This document shows positions 7,944 to 17,207 of a stretch of DNA of 32,120 nt, piece by piece. Source of the stretch: an uncultured Nitrospira sp. (GTDB lineage Bacteria > Nitrospirota > Nitrospiria > Nitrospirales > Nitrospiraceae); NCBI GenBank assembly GCA_902500775.1, contig CABVRZ010000048.1, forward strand, positions 1 through 32,120, given 5' to 3'. The notes under the pieces are model-generated. The model ran no database searches and was not told the origin of the DNA. It worked only from the letters and a program-made list of their open reading frames with translations. The position numbers and the translations under genes were made by a program. Within the stretch, counting starts at the first letter, position 1. The number at the start of each line of letters is the position of its first letter.

Positions 7944-9668
7944 TTGTCACAAGGTATCGTCCAAGGTAAGGTCACCACTGCGTTGCTGACGGCTCTCAAT
8001 GGGGCAAAGCTAAAAGGGCAGCTCAAGACGCCGGTCTGGCCGACGCTGAGTCTGGATGCTCCCAAGCGACCGGAGTGGGGAGACCTAGCCTCGACTGTGG
8101 CAATGTCACTGGCCGCCTCTGAGCAGAAGGCGCCGCATGACATTGCTCAGATCATTGTCGACAATCTTGCTGAGCGAGACCAACTGTTTGACCGAGTGGA
8201 AATTGTCAGGCCAGGTTTTTTGAATCTCACCGTCAAGCCAACGCTTTGGCAGGAAGTCATCCTGGAAATCACAGCACAGGGGCAGGCATATGGGCGGACG
8301 GATGTTGGGAAAGGCCGTCGAGTCTTGGTTGAGTATGTGAGCGCCAATCCCACCGGTCCATTGCATGTTGGACATGGTCGAGGCGCTGCGGTTGGACAAG
8401 CCGTTGGGCGGCTGTTGCAGGCCGTCGGATATGATGCTGCGAGCGAGTACTATATCAACGACGCCGGACGGCAGATGAAATTGTTGGGTGCGTCGGTGTA
8501 CGCACGATACCTCGAATTGTCAGGTCGCCCCTTCACGTTTCCGGAGGATGGGTATCACGGGGCATACGTTACGGCAGTGGCGCAAAAAATAAAGGGCCAA
8601 CTTGATGGGATAGCCGGCGATCTGAGTTCGGAGGACCTCCAGGCTCGTTGCCGAACGCTTGCGTACCAAGAACTGCTGGAGCACATTCGCGATGACCTCA
8701 AGGCCTTTGGTATCGAGTTCCACTCATGGTTCAGCGAAGCTTCTCTTCTGGAGTCACAGGCTGTGGAACGGGCGTGCGATGAATTGAAAGCCCGGGATCT
8801 CTTGTTCCAAGAAGAAGGGGCTTGGTGGTTTCGGTCATCGACCTACGGAGACGAGAAGGATCGCGTCGTTAAAAAGCAGGACGGCGAATACACCTACTTG
8901 GCCTCTGATATCGCCTATCATCACGACAAACTGCGGCGTGGCTATGATCTGTTGATTGATGTCTGGGGAGCCGACCACCATGGGTATATTCCCCGGATGC
9001 AAGCTGCGGTGCAGGCGTATGGCCACCCGAAAGAACGTCTGCACGTCGTGTTGGTGCAGTTAGTGAAGCTGCTCCGGGATGGCACTGAAGTGAAGATGTC
9101 CAAGCGGACCGGCGACTTCATTACCATGCGGGAAGTGATTGATGAGGTTGGAGCTGACGCGGCGAAGTTTTACTTTTTGATGCGTGACTCCAAAACGCAT
9201 TTGGAATTTGATTTGGAGTTGGCCAAACAGCGATCCAAGGATAATCCGGTGTACTATGTGCAGTATGCCCATGCGAGAATTTGCCGACTGTGGCGTGTCG
9301 CATCCGAGCGAGGTATCGCCCGTCCGTCAGCGAGTGAAGCGGATCTCACGGTGCTCACGGACCCGGACGAGTTGGGCTTGATCAAGAAGCTGGCTGCCTA
9401 TCCAGAAGTGCTTCAGGCAAGCGCCCAGGCGTTCGAGCCGCATCGGGTGACCTATTACCTTCAGCAGTTGGCGGCGCTCCTACATCAGTTCTATCACGAT
9501 CACCGAATTCTTCCACCGGCTGCTGAGCCAGATTCTGATGGGTCGATGGTGGATGAAATACTCACACCCAACCGTACTGCGGCACGACTGGTCTTGATGG
9601 GAGCGGTCCAGCAAGTGATTCACAATGGGCTTGATGTGCTAGGTCTTTCAGCCCCTGAGCAGATGTAG
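7944..9668 (+). CDS. argS: Arginine--tRNA ligase
   Basis: This class Ia aminoacyl-tRNA synthetase charges tRNA-Arg. The N-terminal Add1-like domain (about 1-110) is followed by PTGPLHVGHGRG, the HIGH motif (H141), and later by the KMSKR motif (K384-K387), then an all-helical anticodon-binding domain with an AHARI-RLWR stretch at its start. Length (574 residues) is standard. TTG 7944 is chosen as start because GGAGG at 7932-7936 lies 7 nt upstream and the N-terminus then aligns with the family. The 111-bp gap before it follows the glycosyltransferase gene and may hold a promoter. Confidence 0.96.
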   Translation: MSQGIVQGKVTTALLTALNGAKLKGQLKTPVWPTLSLDAPKRPEWGDLASTVAMSLAASEQKAPHDIAQIIVDNLAERDQLFDRVEIVRPGFLNLTVKPTLWQEVILEITAQGQAYGRTDVGKGRRVLVEYVSANPTGPLHVGHGRGAAVGQAVGRLLQAVGYDAASEYYINDAGRQMKLLGASVYARYLELSGRPFTFPEDGYHGAYVTAVAQKIKGQLDGIAGDLSSEDLQARCRTLAYQELLEHIRDDLKAFGIEFHSWFSEASLLESQAVERACDELKARDLLFQEEGAWWFRSSTYGDEKDRVVKKQDGEYTYLASDIAYHHDKLRRGYDLLIDVWGADHHGYIPRMQAAVQAYGHPKERLHVVLVQLVKLLRDGTEVKMSKRTGDFITMREVIDEVGADAAKFYFLMRDSKTHLEFDLELAKQRSKDNPVYYVQYAHARICRLWRVASERGIARPSASEADLTVLTDPDELGLIKKLAAYPEVLQASAQAFEPHRVTYYLQQLAALLHQFYHDHRILPPAAEPDSDGSMVDEILTPNRTAARLVLMGAVQQVIHNGLDVLGLSAPEQM

Positions 9669-9687
9669 CTCCTCACTCTCCACGAAC

Positions 9688-10866
9688 ATGATGCAGTATC
9701 ACATTCACCAACGTGAGTCACATACCAAAGGTCGCATCGGCCAGTTGACGACAGACCATGCCACGATTGAAACTCCGGCGTTCATGCCGGTAGGATCCCT
9801 GGGGCCGGTCAAGGGACTTGAACCTAAGGATCTTCAGGAGTTAGGGTTCGGCTTGATGCTCAACAATGCGTACCACCTGTACCTGCGTCCTGGGCACAAG
9901 ATTGTCGCAGAGATGGGAGGGCTGCATGCCTTTACCGGCTGGTCTGGCGCCATCCTCACGGATAGTGGAGGATTTCAGATCTTCAGTTTGGCAAAATTGT
10001 GCGCGATTACTGATGATGGGGTCACGTTCCAATCGCATATCGACGGTTCGACACATGTCATTACACCGGAGAAGGCGATCGAGATTGAGGAGGCCTTAGG
10101 GGCCGACATCATTATGGTGCTTGATCAGTGCGTGGCGCTTCCTGCCGTCCGGGAAGTTGTGCAGGAGGGAGTACGTCGGACCAAGCTCTGGGCAGAGCGC
10201 TGTCAAGCCGCGCGTCGTCGGACGGACCAGGCCTTGTTCGGGATCGTTCAGGGTGGATTGGAGGCTGACATACGCGTCACATCGGCTCGGGACTTGGTGC
10301 CGTTAGGGTTCGAGGGCTACGCCATCGGTGGATTGTCCGTTGGTGAAAGCAAGGCGGACATGTACAGGATGCTTGATGTCACGGTTCCGGAGTTGCCGGA
10401 GTCGAAACCTCGGTATCTCATGGGTGTGGGACTTCCTGAAGACTTAGTCGAGGGCGTTGCTCGAGGGGTTGATCTCTTTGACTGTGTCGTTCCGTCGCGC
10501 CATGGGAGAACGGGGTCGCTTTTTACCGCATCAGGGCGGGTTGTGATCAAGCAGGCGAAATATGCGGATGATGAACGGCCGATCGATTCCGATTGTGGGT
10601 GCCCGGTGTGCGCCCGGTATTCCCGGGCATATCTGCATCACCTGTTCATGGTCAAGGAGATGTTGGGGGCTCGGCTCAACACGATCCACAACCTTTGGTA
10701 TTTCGCCGAGCTGATGCGTGGTATTCGGGAGGCCGTGCGGGAGAACAGGTTTCCAGCGTTCCGCGAGGCCTTTTATCGTCACCGTGATCGACAGGCTGCG
10801 GGAGAATGTTCTGGGGAAGGTGAGTCGAATCCTCACCGGGAATGCGAAAACAGTTATCAGACATAG
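9688..10866 (+). CDS. tgt: Queuine tRNA-ribosyltransferase
   Basis: The enzyme exchanges guanine 34 for the queuosine precursor preQ1 in tRNAs with GUN anticodons. Visible motifs are TDSGGFQ (D92, active-site aspartate), GIVQGG, GYAIGGLSVGE, the nucleophile region DLFDCVVP-R-GR (D265) and the zinc site C303, C305, C308 plus H334. The protein is 392 residues. The last 20 or so (after RDRQAAG) run past the usual family end and look unconserved. The Shine-Dalgarno site is weak, and two ATGs are adjacent at 9688 and 9691. It is 19 bp after argS and just before yajC-secDF. The tgt-yajC-secD-secF order is widely conserved. Confidence 0.95.
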   Translation: MMQYHIHQRESHTKGRIGQLTTDHATIETPAFMPVGSLGPVKGLEPKDLQELGFGLMLNNAYHLYLRPGHKIVAEMGGLHAFTGWSGAILTDSGGFQIFSLAKLCAITDDGVTFQSHIDGSTHVITPEKAIEIEEALGADIIMVLDQCVALPAVREVVQEGVRRTKLWAERCQAARRRTDQALFGIVQGGLEADIRVTSARDLVPLGFEGYAIGGLSVGESKADMYRMLDVTVPELPESKPRYLMGVGLPEDLVEGVARGVDLFDCVVPSRHGRTGSLFTASGRVVIKQAKYADDERPIDSDCGCPVCARYSRAYLHHLFMVKEMLGARLNTIHNLWYFAELMRGIREAVRENRFPAFREAFYRHRDRQAAGECSGEGESNPHRECENSYQT

Positions 10867-10881
10867 AAGGGAAGATGTGCG

Positions 10882-11223
10882 ATGTTGATGGAATCACTGG
10901 CATGGGCGGAAGGAACGGGTGGAGGCGGTGCAGCAGCGGGTGGCGGAGCAGGAGGGATTCTGTCGTTGGTCCCCTTTCTGCTCATCTTTGTGATTTTTTA
11001 CTTTCTTCTTATTCGGCCCCAGCAACAAAAGCAAAAGCAGCAACAAACGTTGTTGGACGCCATTAAAAAGGGCGACAAGGTAGTAACCACCTCAGGTATT
11101 TGGGGAACCGTCACCAATCTTGGGAAAGATACTGTCACCTTGCAAATTGCGGACAATACCAAAGTCAAGATGCAGCGGGAGAACATTTCCCGACTGCGAA
11201 CGGAAGACGAAGATAAGGAGTAG
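10882..11223 (+). CDS. yajC: Preprotein translocase accessory subunit YajC
   Basis: This small single-pass membrane protein associates with SecDF and the SecYEG translocon. The 113-residue product has a glycine/alanine-rich N-terminus, one membrane helix (about 27-45, LVPFLLIFVIFYFLLI) followed at once by the family signature RPQQQKQKQQQ, then a small beta-domain with GDKVVTTSGIWGTV. The start follows a GGGAAG stretch. The glycine-rich leader is longer than in E. coli. It lies 15 bp after tgt and 39 bp before secD. Confidence 0.95.
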   Translation: MLMESLAWAEGTGGGGAAAGGGAGGILSLVPFLLIFVIFYFLLIRPQQQKQKQQQTLLDAIKKGDKVVTTSGIWGTVTNLGKDTVTLQIADNTKVKMQRENISRLRTEDEDKE

Positions 11224-11262
11224 AGTCGCGTCGGTCAAACAGGATAAGGGGTTGAGGGCGAG

Positions 11263-12900
11263 ATGAAAAAAGTAGGTGGGCGCTTATGGTTGTTGGCACT
11301 GGTGTTGGTGGGATCGTTTATCTCATTTCTTCCCTCCTATCCGCCGCTCTATCAAGCCATGCCGAGTTGGTTGAAGACGGTGCTGCCGAATAAAGGCATT
11401 ACGCTGGGGTTGGACCTGCAGGGCGGCATTCATATGGTGTTGGAAGTGGATGAGGATCGTGCCGTGGAAATCGCCGTGGATCGATCGGTCACGGCATTGC
11501 AAGATCTTGTGACGGAGAAGAAGATTGTCGTCGACTCGGTCAAGCGCGTCGGCCATGACCAAATTACGATCCAGGTCTCAAATGCTGACGCCAAAGCATC
11601 CACTCAAAAACTGGTCGACAACTTCCCGAGTTTCGTCGAGAACGAATCGGCGGAATCCGCAGCGACCGTCGTGTGGGTGCTGCGTGAGGCGGAGACCAAG
11701 CGAATCAAGGACTCCGCAATCAATCAAGCTTTGGAAACCATTCGGAACCGAATCGATCAATTCGGGGTGGCGGAGCCGATCGTGCAGCGGCAGGGATTGA
11801 AGCAGATCGTCGTCCAGCTCCCGGGCGTCAAGGATCCAAAGCGTGCCAAGGATCTGATCAAAGAAACGGCGTTGCTCGAATTCAAGATGTTGGATGAAGA
11901 CATCCGACTGGATTTGCCCGGGCATGTTGCGAAGGACAAAGAGGCTGAGGTACTGCAGCAGTTTGAGAGCAAACTGCCCGAAGGCGATCAGATCTTGTTC
12001 GAGCGGGTGGTTGACAAGGACACGGGAGTCGAGTTTCGCGCTCCCTACGTGGTCAAGAAGCGCGTGATGTTGACCGGCGATGTCCTGAGCGACGCGCGGG
12101 TCGCCATCGGTCAATTCAACGATCCCTACGTATCGATCACCTTTGATTCCAAGGGTGGGCAGGAGTTCGAGCGAATCACGGGGGAACATGTCAAGAAGCG
12201 CATGGCCGTGGTGTTGGATAACACCATCTACTCCGCACCGGTGATTCAGGAGCGGATTGCCGGCGGGCGGGCGCAAATTACAGGGACATTCACAACACAG
12301 GAGGCCAACGATCTGGCCATCGTGCTGAGGGCCGGTGCGCTCCCGGCTCCGTTGAAGATTGTTCAGGACTTGACGGTGGGTCCATCGTTGGGGCAGGACT
12401 CCATTGACAAGGGCGTCAGGGCGACCTTGATCGCTGGAGTCATGGTCGTCGTGTTTATGATTGTGTATTACCGGCTGTCCGGGCTCATTGCAGATTTTGC
12501 CTTAGCGTTGAATCTTATCTGTCTGATGGGGGCGTTATCGGCATTGACGGCAACGTTGACCCTTCCTGGGATCGCGGGCATTGTATTGACGATCGGAATG
12601 GGTGTCGATTCGAACGTCTTGATTTTTGAACGGATTCGAGAAGAACTTCGAAGTGGGAAGGCCGTGCGGTCGGCTATCGATGCGGGGTACGACAAGGCCT
12701 TGCTCACCATTATCGACTCGCACGTCACGACCCTGATCACGGGGGTGGCGTTGTTTCTCTTTGGGACCGGACCGATCAAGGGATTTGCCGTGACGCTGTG
12801 CTTAGGCATCGCGATCAATCTGTTTACGGCATTGGTCGGGACGAAAGTGATTTTTGATCTCTTGTATCAGAAGCAGAAGGTTGAAGCGCTGAGCATTTAA
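11263..12900 (+). CDS. secD: Protein translocase subunit SecD
   Basis: SecD forms with SecF a proton-driven membrane complex that helps pull exported proteins through SecYEG. The 545-residue product has an N-terminal membrane helix, the D1 motif GLDLQGGIHMVLEVD, a large periplasmic region with RIDQFGVAEP-VQRQG and ITG-FTTQEANDLA-VLRAGALP, then five further helices with GMGVDSNVLIFERIREE (D5). The start ATG is preceded by a GAGGGCGAG stretch. It is followed 2 bp later by the open frame of secF, whose better start is at 12963. Confidence 0.96.
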   Translation: MKKVGGRLWLLALVLVGSFISFLPSYPPLYQAMPSWLKTVLPNKGITLGLDLQGGIHMVLEVDEDRAVEIAVDRSVTALQDLVTEKKIVVDSVKRVGHDQITIQVSNADAKASTQKLVDNFPSFVENESAESAATVVWVLREAETKRIKDSAINQALETIRNRIDQFGVAEPIVQRQGLKQIVVQLPGVKDPKRAKDLIKETALLEFKMLDEDIRLDLPGHVAKDKEAEVLQQFESKLPEGDQILFERVVDKDTGVEFRAPYVVKKRVMLTGDVLSDARVAIGQFNDPYVSITFDSKGGQEFERITGEHVKKRMAVVLDNTIYSAPVIQERIAGGRAQITGTFTTQEANDLAIVLRAGALPAPLKIVQDLTVGPSLGQDSIDKGVRATLIAGVMVVVFMIVYYRLSGLIADFALALNLICLMGALSALTATLTLPGIAGIVLTIGMGVDSNVLIFERIREELRSGKAVRSAIDAGYDKALLTIIDSHVTTLITGVALFLFGTGPIKGFAVTLCLGIAINLFTALVGTKVIFDLLYQKQKVEALSI

Positions 12901-12962
12901 CCATGACGCCATCGGTACTGACTGTCCAGGGTGAAGCTCAGGGCTATCAAAAGGGAGCGCGC

Positions 12963-13880
12963 ATGTTAGAGATTCTAGGGAAAACCAACTTTGATTTCAT
13001 GGGTAAGCGCCAGTTCGCCTTTCTTTTTTCAGGCCTCATGGTGCTGCTTGGGCTGATCGCGCTCGTGCAGATTGCGCGAGGATCCGCCAATCTCGGGATC
13101 GACTTTGCCGGGGGAACTGCGGTCCAGCTGAAGTTCGACCAGCCGGTCCGGATCGACGAAGCGAGGAAGGTGCTGGAGACCAACGGTCTCAGTGAGACGG
13201 AATTACAGGAATTCGGGCAGGACAATAAGCTGCTCATCCGAGTCAAAGCGTCCACGACGATTGAGGAAAAAGTGGCGGAACGTGTAGTGGCTATCTTCTC
13301 CAAGGAGTTCCCCAACAATAAATTCGTGGTCGACTCCACCACCGAGATCGGCCCGACCATCGGGGAAAAACTTCAAGAAGATGCGCTCGTGGCCATCGTC
13401 ATTTCGTTTGTGGGCATTATTCTCTACATTGCGGCCCGATTCGAACTGCGTTTTGGAGTCGCGGCGGCGCTGGCGACCTTTCACGATGTGTTGGCCGTCG
13501 TCGGAGTCTTTTATATTTTGGACAAAGAGATCACACTTCTAATTGTGACGGCACTCCTGACACTGGCCGGGTATTCGCTCACCGATACGGTAGTCGTCTT
13601 TGACCGGATCCGAGAAAATCTGAAGCAGCGTCGCCGTGAGAGTGAGGAAGCGACGATCAACAGCGCGGTCAATCAGGTCTTAAGCCGGACCATCGTGACG
13701 AGCTTGACGGTGGTGCTGGTCCTCATTCCCTTGACCCTGGCAGGAGGCGAAGTTCTCCATGATTTTTCGCTGGCCCTGTTGGGGGGGGTGATTTTTGGGA
13801 CCTATTCGTCGGTGTTCGTCGCCAGCCCTCTCTTATTATTGTGGCCCGGAACGCAGGGCCGCCTCTTGAAACGCAATTGA
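12963..13880 (+). CDS. secF: Protein translocase subunit SecF
   Basis: SecF is the partner of SecD in the membrane. The product begins MLEILGKTNFDFMGKR, followed by a first helix and the motif GIDFAGGTAVQLKF, a periplasmic domain, then five helices with AARFELRFGVAAALATFHDV and SLTDTVVVFDRIREN. I prefer ATG 12963 over the in-frame ATG 12903 because AAGGGAG at 12951-12957 precedes it and the extra 20 residues of the longer version do not look like family sequence. Length is then 305 residues, normal for SecF. It ends the housekeeping run. Confidence 0.95.
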   Translation: MLEILGKTNFDFMGKRQFAFLFSGLMVLLGLIALVQIARGSANLGIDFAGGTAVQLKFDQPVRIDEARKVLETNGLSETELQEFGQDNKLLIRVKASTTIEEKVAERVVAIFSKEFPNNKFVVDSTTEIGPTIGEKLQEDALVAIVISFVGIILYIAARFELRFGVAAALATFHDVLAVVGVFYILDKEITLLIVTALLTLAGYSLTDTVVVFDRIRENLKQRRRESEEATINSAVNQVLSRTIVTSLTVVLVLIPLTLAGGEVLHDFSLALLGGVIFGTYSSVFVASPLLLLWPGTQGRLLKRN

Positions 13881-14027
13881 TCGAATGGTGCGGTAGCGCC
13901 ATGTCCCTCATTCGCGTCCAGCGTGGCGTCCAGGGTGAACCGTGGACGGGGCAGGGACTTCTGAGCCGACGCCTGCCGCAACAACGTTTTTTGTGAGAGG
14001 CGCCGTACGGCTTCTCCTGGTGTCATC

Positions 14028-17000
14028 ATGTCGATCTGGAGCCGGCCATATAGTCTCCAGCAGAAAATCATCGGCGCGATCGTCCTGGTCGGCCTCCTCC
14101 CGCTAGCCCTCCTGCTTGTCCTGATCTATGCGGAAGAACGACGGGTGCTGCGCGAGACGACGGGCTCGGATTTTAAGGAAGTGGCCGTGGAAGCCGCTCG
14201 TCGGATTGAGATGCATGTCACGCGGGGGATGAACGAAGCTCAACAGCTTGCGACCACACCGTTTCTCCATACAGCCGTTCTTGAGGCGAACCGGACCTAC
14301 GAAGGCAAGGATGCACGCAGCATTGTTGAGATTATCAAGGAGTGGCAGCAGCGATGGGGACAGCGGGCGAAGCGAAGCGAGTTTCCGCTGTTCGTCAACC
14401 GGATTGTGACCAACTACTTGATTCAGTGGCATGAGATTCGAAAGTCGGACTATATCGGCATCTTGGTGACCGACGGACAGGGCGCGTTGGTCGTCAGTTC
14501 GATTCCGCAAGTGGAATACTCCTACGCCAAAACAGCTTGGTGGCAAGCGGTTGTCAAGAACGGTAGCCGACGACCCTATGTAGGTGAGATCGTCTTCGAT
14601 CCCTCGTTTGGTACACATGTGGTGGCAGTGGTGGCACCGATTCTGGATGATCACCGTCGAGCGGTGGTCGGAGCCGTCACGATTCTGCTGCGTCGCGATA
14701 CGCTCTTCCACTCGATCGCAGAGGAGTCGTTTGGTGCGACCGGACATGCCATGTTGGTAGCCACAGATGGGGGAGTCGTCATTTGTCCGATCCTCGCGCC
14801 GGAAGCCCATTCGGTCGATACCGAATTCCTTAGTGCATTCGCTACTGAGAAGGCAGGGTGGCTCATTGCGGCTGATGATTGGCACGGCAACAAGGATGCG
14901 CTCATTGGGATGGCGCCGGTGCGGTTTACCGATCTCCTGGCACCAGGAAGTCTTGGCGGGAAACGCTGGATGACGGTGGTCCGTCAGGATCCTGCCGAAA
15001 CATTCGCGCCGCTGGGTGCCTTAATCGCCAAAGTTCTTCTCTTCGGTGCGGTGGTGTTAATGGGACTGGGCGGAATCGGAGTCGTTGTCGCCCGTCGGAT
15101 CGCGAAACCGGTTCGTGTGTTGCATGCTGGCGTCCAGCAGATTGGTAGCGGTCGTTTGGACCAGCGGGTGGAACTCAAGACTGGTGACGAAATCGAAGGG
15201 CTTGCCCAGGCCTTCAATCAGATGGCGACCAATCTTCAACTTTCCTTCGGGCAATTGGAACAGCGGATCACCGAAGTCAGACAACTGGAGGAAAAATATC
15301 GAGACCTGATCGAGCACGCGCCGGAAATGATTTGCCAGCTGGATCGTGGGGGGCGGCTGGTCCATGTCAATAAGACGGGACTTGATAAGCTCGGGTACGG
15401 CCGGCAAGAGATGTTGAGTATGAAGTTGTGGGAACTAGTGCCCCATGGTCAGGAAGGCCAGGTGTTGCACTATCTCGAACAGTTGGTATCTCGGGGGCAG
15501 AGTTCGATAGAGACCGTGTTATTGACGAAGGGTGGCCGACGGATTGATGTCGAAATTCATGCGACGGCGCTGTTCGATCACGAGCGAGGCGGGTTGGTGC
15601 ACTCTCGCGCCTTTGTGCGAGACGTGACGGAACGACGTCGATTAGAGCAGGAGTTGCAACGGTATGCTGTGGGATTAGAACAGGTCGTGTCGGAGCGTAC
15701 CAAGCAGTTGACCGTCTCGCAAGCTCGCTACAAGGCCCTCTTCGATGTGGTGGCGGATTCCGTGTTTATGGTCGGCGTCGCGGGAGAGATCGTTGCCGTG
15801 AATGAGCGAGAGGCACAGGTCTTAGGATATGCGGAATCGGAGGTCGTCGGGAGGCCTATCCGTGATGTCTTATTCCCGGAGTATCACGGGGCGTTCGCAG
15901 GATGGCTAGCCGATGTGAGTGTTGAACAGCAGCAGGTGACGACGAAGGAGATTGCCGTGTATCACGCCGATCGCCATGAAGTTCCGGTGGAAATGGACCT
16001 GATACGAGTCAATGGGACTGACCCCCTGCTTGTCATGGTGCAGCTTCGGGATATTACCGCTCGGAAGAAACTTGAGCGCCAGCTCCAATCTTATCGAGAG
16101 GATCTTGAACTCAAAGTCACCGAGCGAACGCGAGAAATCGAGGAGACGAAGCAATACCTGGAGAATCTGCTCGAAAATGCCAATGATGTCATCTATACGC
16201 TCGATCTTGATCAACGGTTCACCTATGTCAACAGTAAGGTCAATGCCTGGGGGTATCGCAAGGATGACCTGATAGGCCGTCCCTATCTCTCGCTTCTGTC
16301 ACGGCGTCATCGTGGGCGCCGTCTGAAGAGTACGTTGGATATCGATGCCAAACAGGTGTACGAGGTCGAAATTGTGACTCGTCTGGGTGAGCTGCGCACC
16401 GTGATGGTCAGTGTCTCGCCGTTGCATGGGGTGGACGGTCGTATCTTGGGAGTGCTTGGCATCGCGCGAGACATGACGGAGACCAAGAAGCTGGAACGAC
16501 AGATTCAAAACGCAGAAAAACTGGCGTCGATCGGCAAACTCGCGGCCGGCGTGGCGCATGAGATCAACAATCCGCTGGGTGGGATCCTGAATTGCCTCTA
16601 TAACCTGCGAAAAGGGACACCCTCTCCGGCACGCCAGGAGGAATACTGGGCGTCGATGGAGCATGGTGTCCGGCGCGTTCAAAAAATCGTTCGCCAATTG
16701 CTCGACTTTTCGCAACAGCATGAGCCGGCGTTCAGCCAGGCCGATATCAACCGAGTCGTCGATCAGGTGCTGACGCTGACGAACCATCTGTTCGCTCCCA
16801 GTCAAATTCGCTTGGAGATCATACAGGGACAGGGCCTTCCGCCTGTCATGGTTGACCGGCACATGATCGAACAGGTGCTGATGAATTTGATCCTCAATGC
16901 CGTACAAGCGATGAAAAACGGCGGCGTGCTGACCATCCGGACTTCCGTGTCGGAAGGCGTTTGTCGTGTGGATGTGCAAGACTCCGGGGCTGGCATTCCG

Positions 17001-17207
17001 GATTCGGTCCTCTCACGTATCTTTGATCCCTTCTTCACGACCAAGGGCGAAGGAGAGGGAACAGGGCTAGGTCTCTCGGTGAGCCTCGGTATCGTTGAGC
17101 GTCACGGGGGGAAGATCTCGGTAGAGAGCGAAATTGGGACGGGCAGTACGTTCACCTTGCACTTACCGGTTTCACGAGACCGAGCTTTGGTGGAGAAGGA
17201 CGTATGA
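14028..17207 (+). CDS. Membrane sensor histidine kinase (Cache-like, HAMP, 3 PAS)
   Basis: The 1059-residue kinase has TM1 (about 12-31), a large periplasmic sensor of the double-Cache type (about 32-330), TM2 (about 333-357), a HAMP linker (about 350-405), and three PAS domains starting near residues 423, 567 and 711. Coiled-coil connectors contain two repeats of the form ER-K-L and ERTREIEETK. The HisKA domain has the phospho-acceptor in VAHEINNPLGG (H844), and the HATPase domain has NLILNAVQAM, DSGAGIP, FDPFFTTK and GTGLGLS. All catalytic boxes are intact. It overlaps the downstream regulator by ATGA, so the two are coupled and certainly a cognate pair. The ligand is unknown. The start ATG lacks a clear Shine-Dalgarno site. 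Confidence 0.93.
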   Translation: MSIWSRPYSLQQKIIGAIVLVGLLPLALLLVLIYAEERRVLRETTGSDFKEVAVEAARRIEMHVTRGMNEAQQLATTPFLHTAVLEANRTYEGKDARSIVEIIKEWQQRWGQRAKRSEFPLFVNRIVTNYLIQWHEIRKSDYIGILVTDGQGALVVSSIPQVEYSYAKTAWWQAVVKNGSRRPYVGEIVFDPSFGTHVVAVVAPILDDHRRAVVGAVTILLRRDTLFHSIAEESFGATGHAMLVATDGGVVICPILAPEAHSVDTEFLSAFATEKAGWLIAADDWHGNKDALIGMAPVRFTDLLAPGSLGGKRWMTVVRQDPAETFAPLGALIAKVLLFGAVVLMGLGGIGVVVARRIAKPVRVLHAGVQQIGSGRLDQRVELKTGDEIEGLAQAFNQMATNLQLSFGQLEQRITEVRQLEEKYRDLIEHAPEMICQLDRGGRLVHVNKTGLDKLGYGRQEMLSMKLWELVPHGQEGQVLHYLEQLVSRGQSSIETVLLTKGGRRIDVEIHATALFDHERGGLVHSRAFVRDVTERRRLEQELQRYAVGLEQVVSERTKQLTVSQARYKALFDVVADSVFMVGVAGEIVAVNEREAQVLGYAESEVVGRPIRDVLFPEYHGAFAGWLADVSVEQQQVTTKEIAVYHADRHEVPVEMDLIRVNGTDPLLVMVQLRDITARKKLERQLQSYREDLELKVTERTREIEETKQYLENLLENANDVIYTLDLDQRFTYVNSKVNAWGYRKDDLIGRPYLSLLSRRHRGRRLKSTLDIDAKQVYEVEIVTRLGELRTVMVSVSPLHGVDGRILGVLGIARDMTETKKLERQIQNAEKLASIGKLAAGVAHEINNPLGGILNCLYNLRKGTPSPARQEEYWASMEHGVRRVQKIVRQLLDFSQQHEPAFSQADINRVVDQVLTLTNHLFAPSQIRLEIIQGQGLPPVMVDRHMIEQVLMNLILNAVQAMKNGGVLTIRTSVSEGVCRVDVQDSGAGIPDSVLSRIFDPFFTTKGEGEGTGLGLSVSLGIVERHGGKISVESEIGTGSTFTLHLPVSRDRALVEKDV

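Noticed and set aside
10818-10836. Hairpin GGTGAG-TCGAAT-CCTCACC like a tRNA T-arm or terminator at the end of tgt
   Set aside because: It lies inside the coding frame of tgt, no other tRNA arms are around it and no T-run follows.
13901-13996. 31-codon ORF between secF and the kinase gene
   Set aside because: No Shine-Dalgarno site and the content is not recognisable; the region also has direct repeats of GCGTCCAG that explain its open frame.
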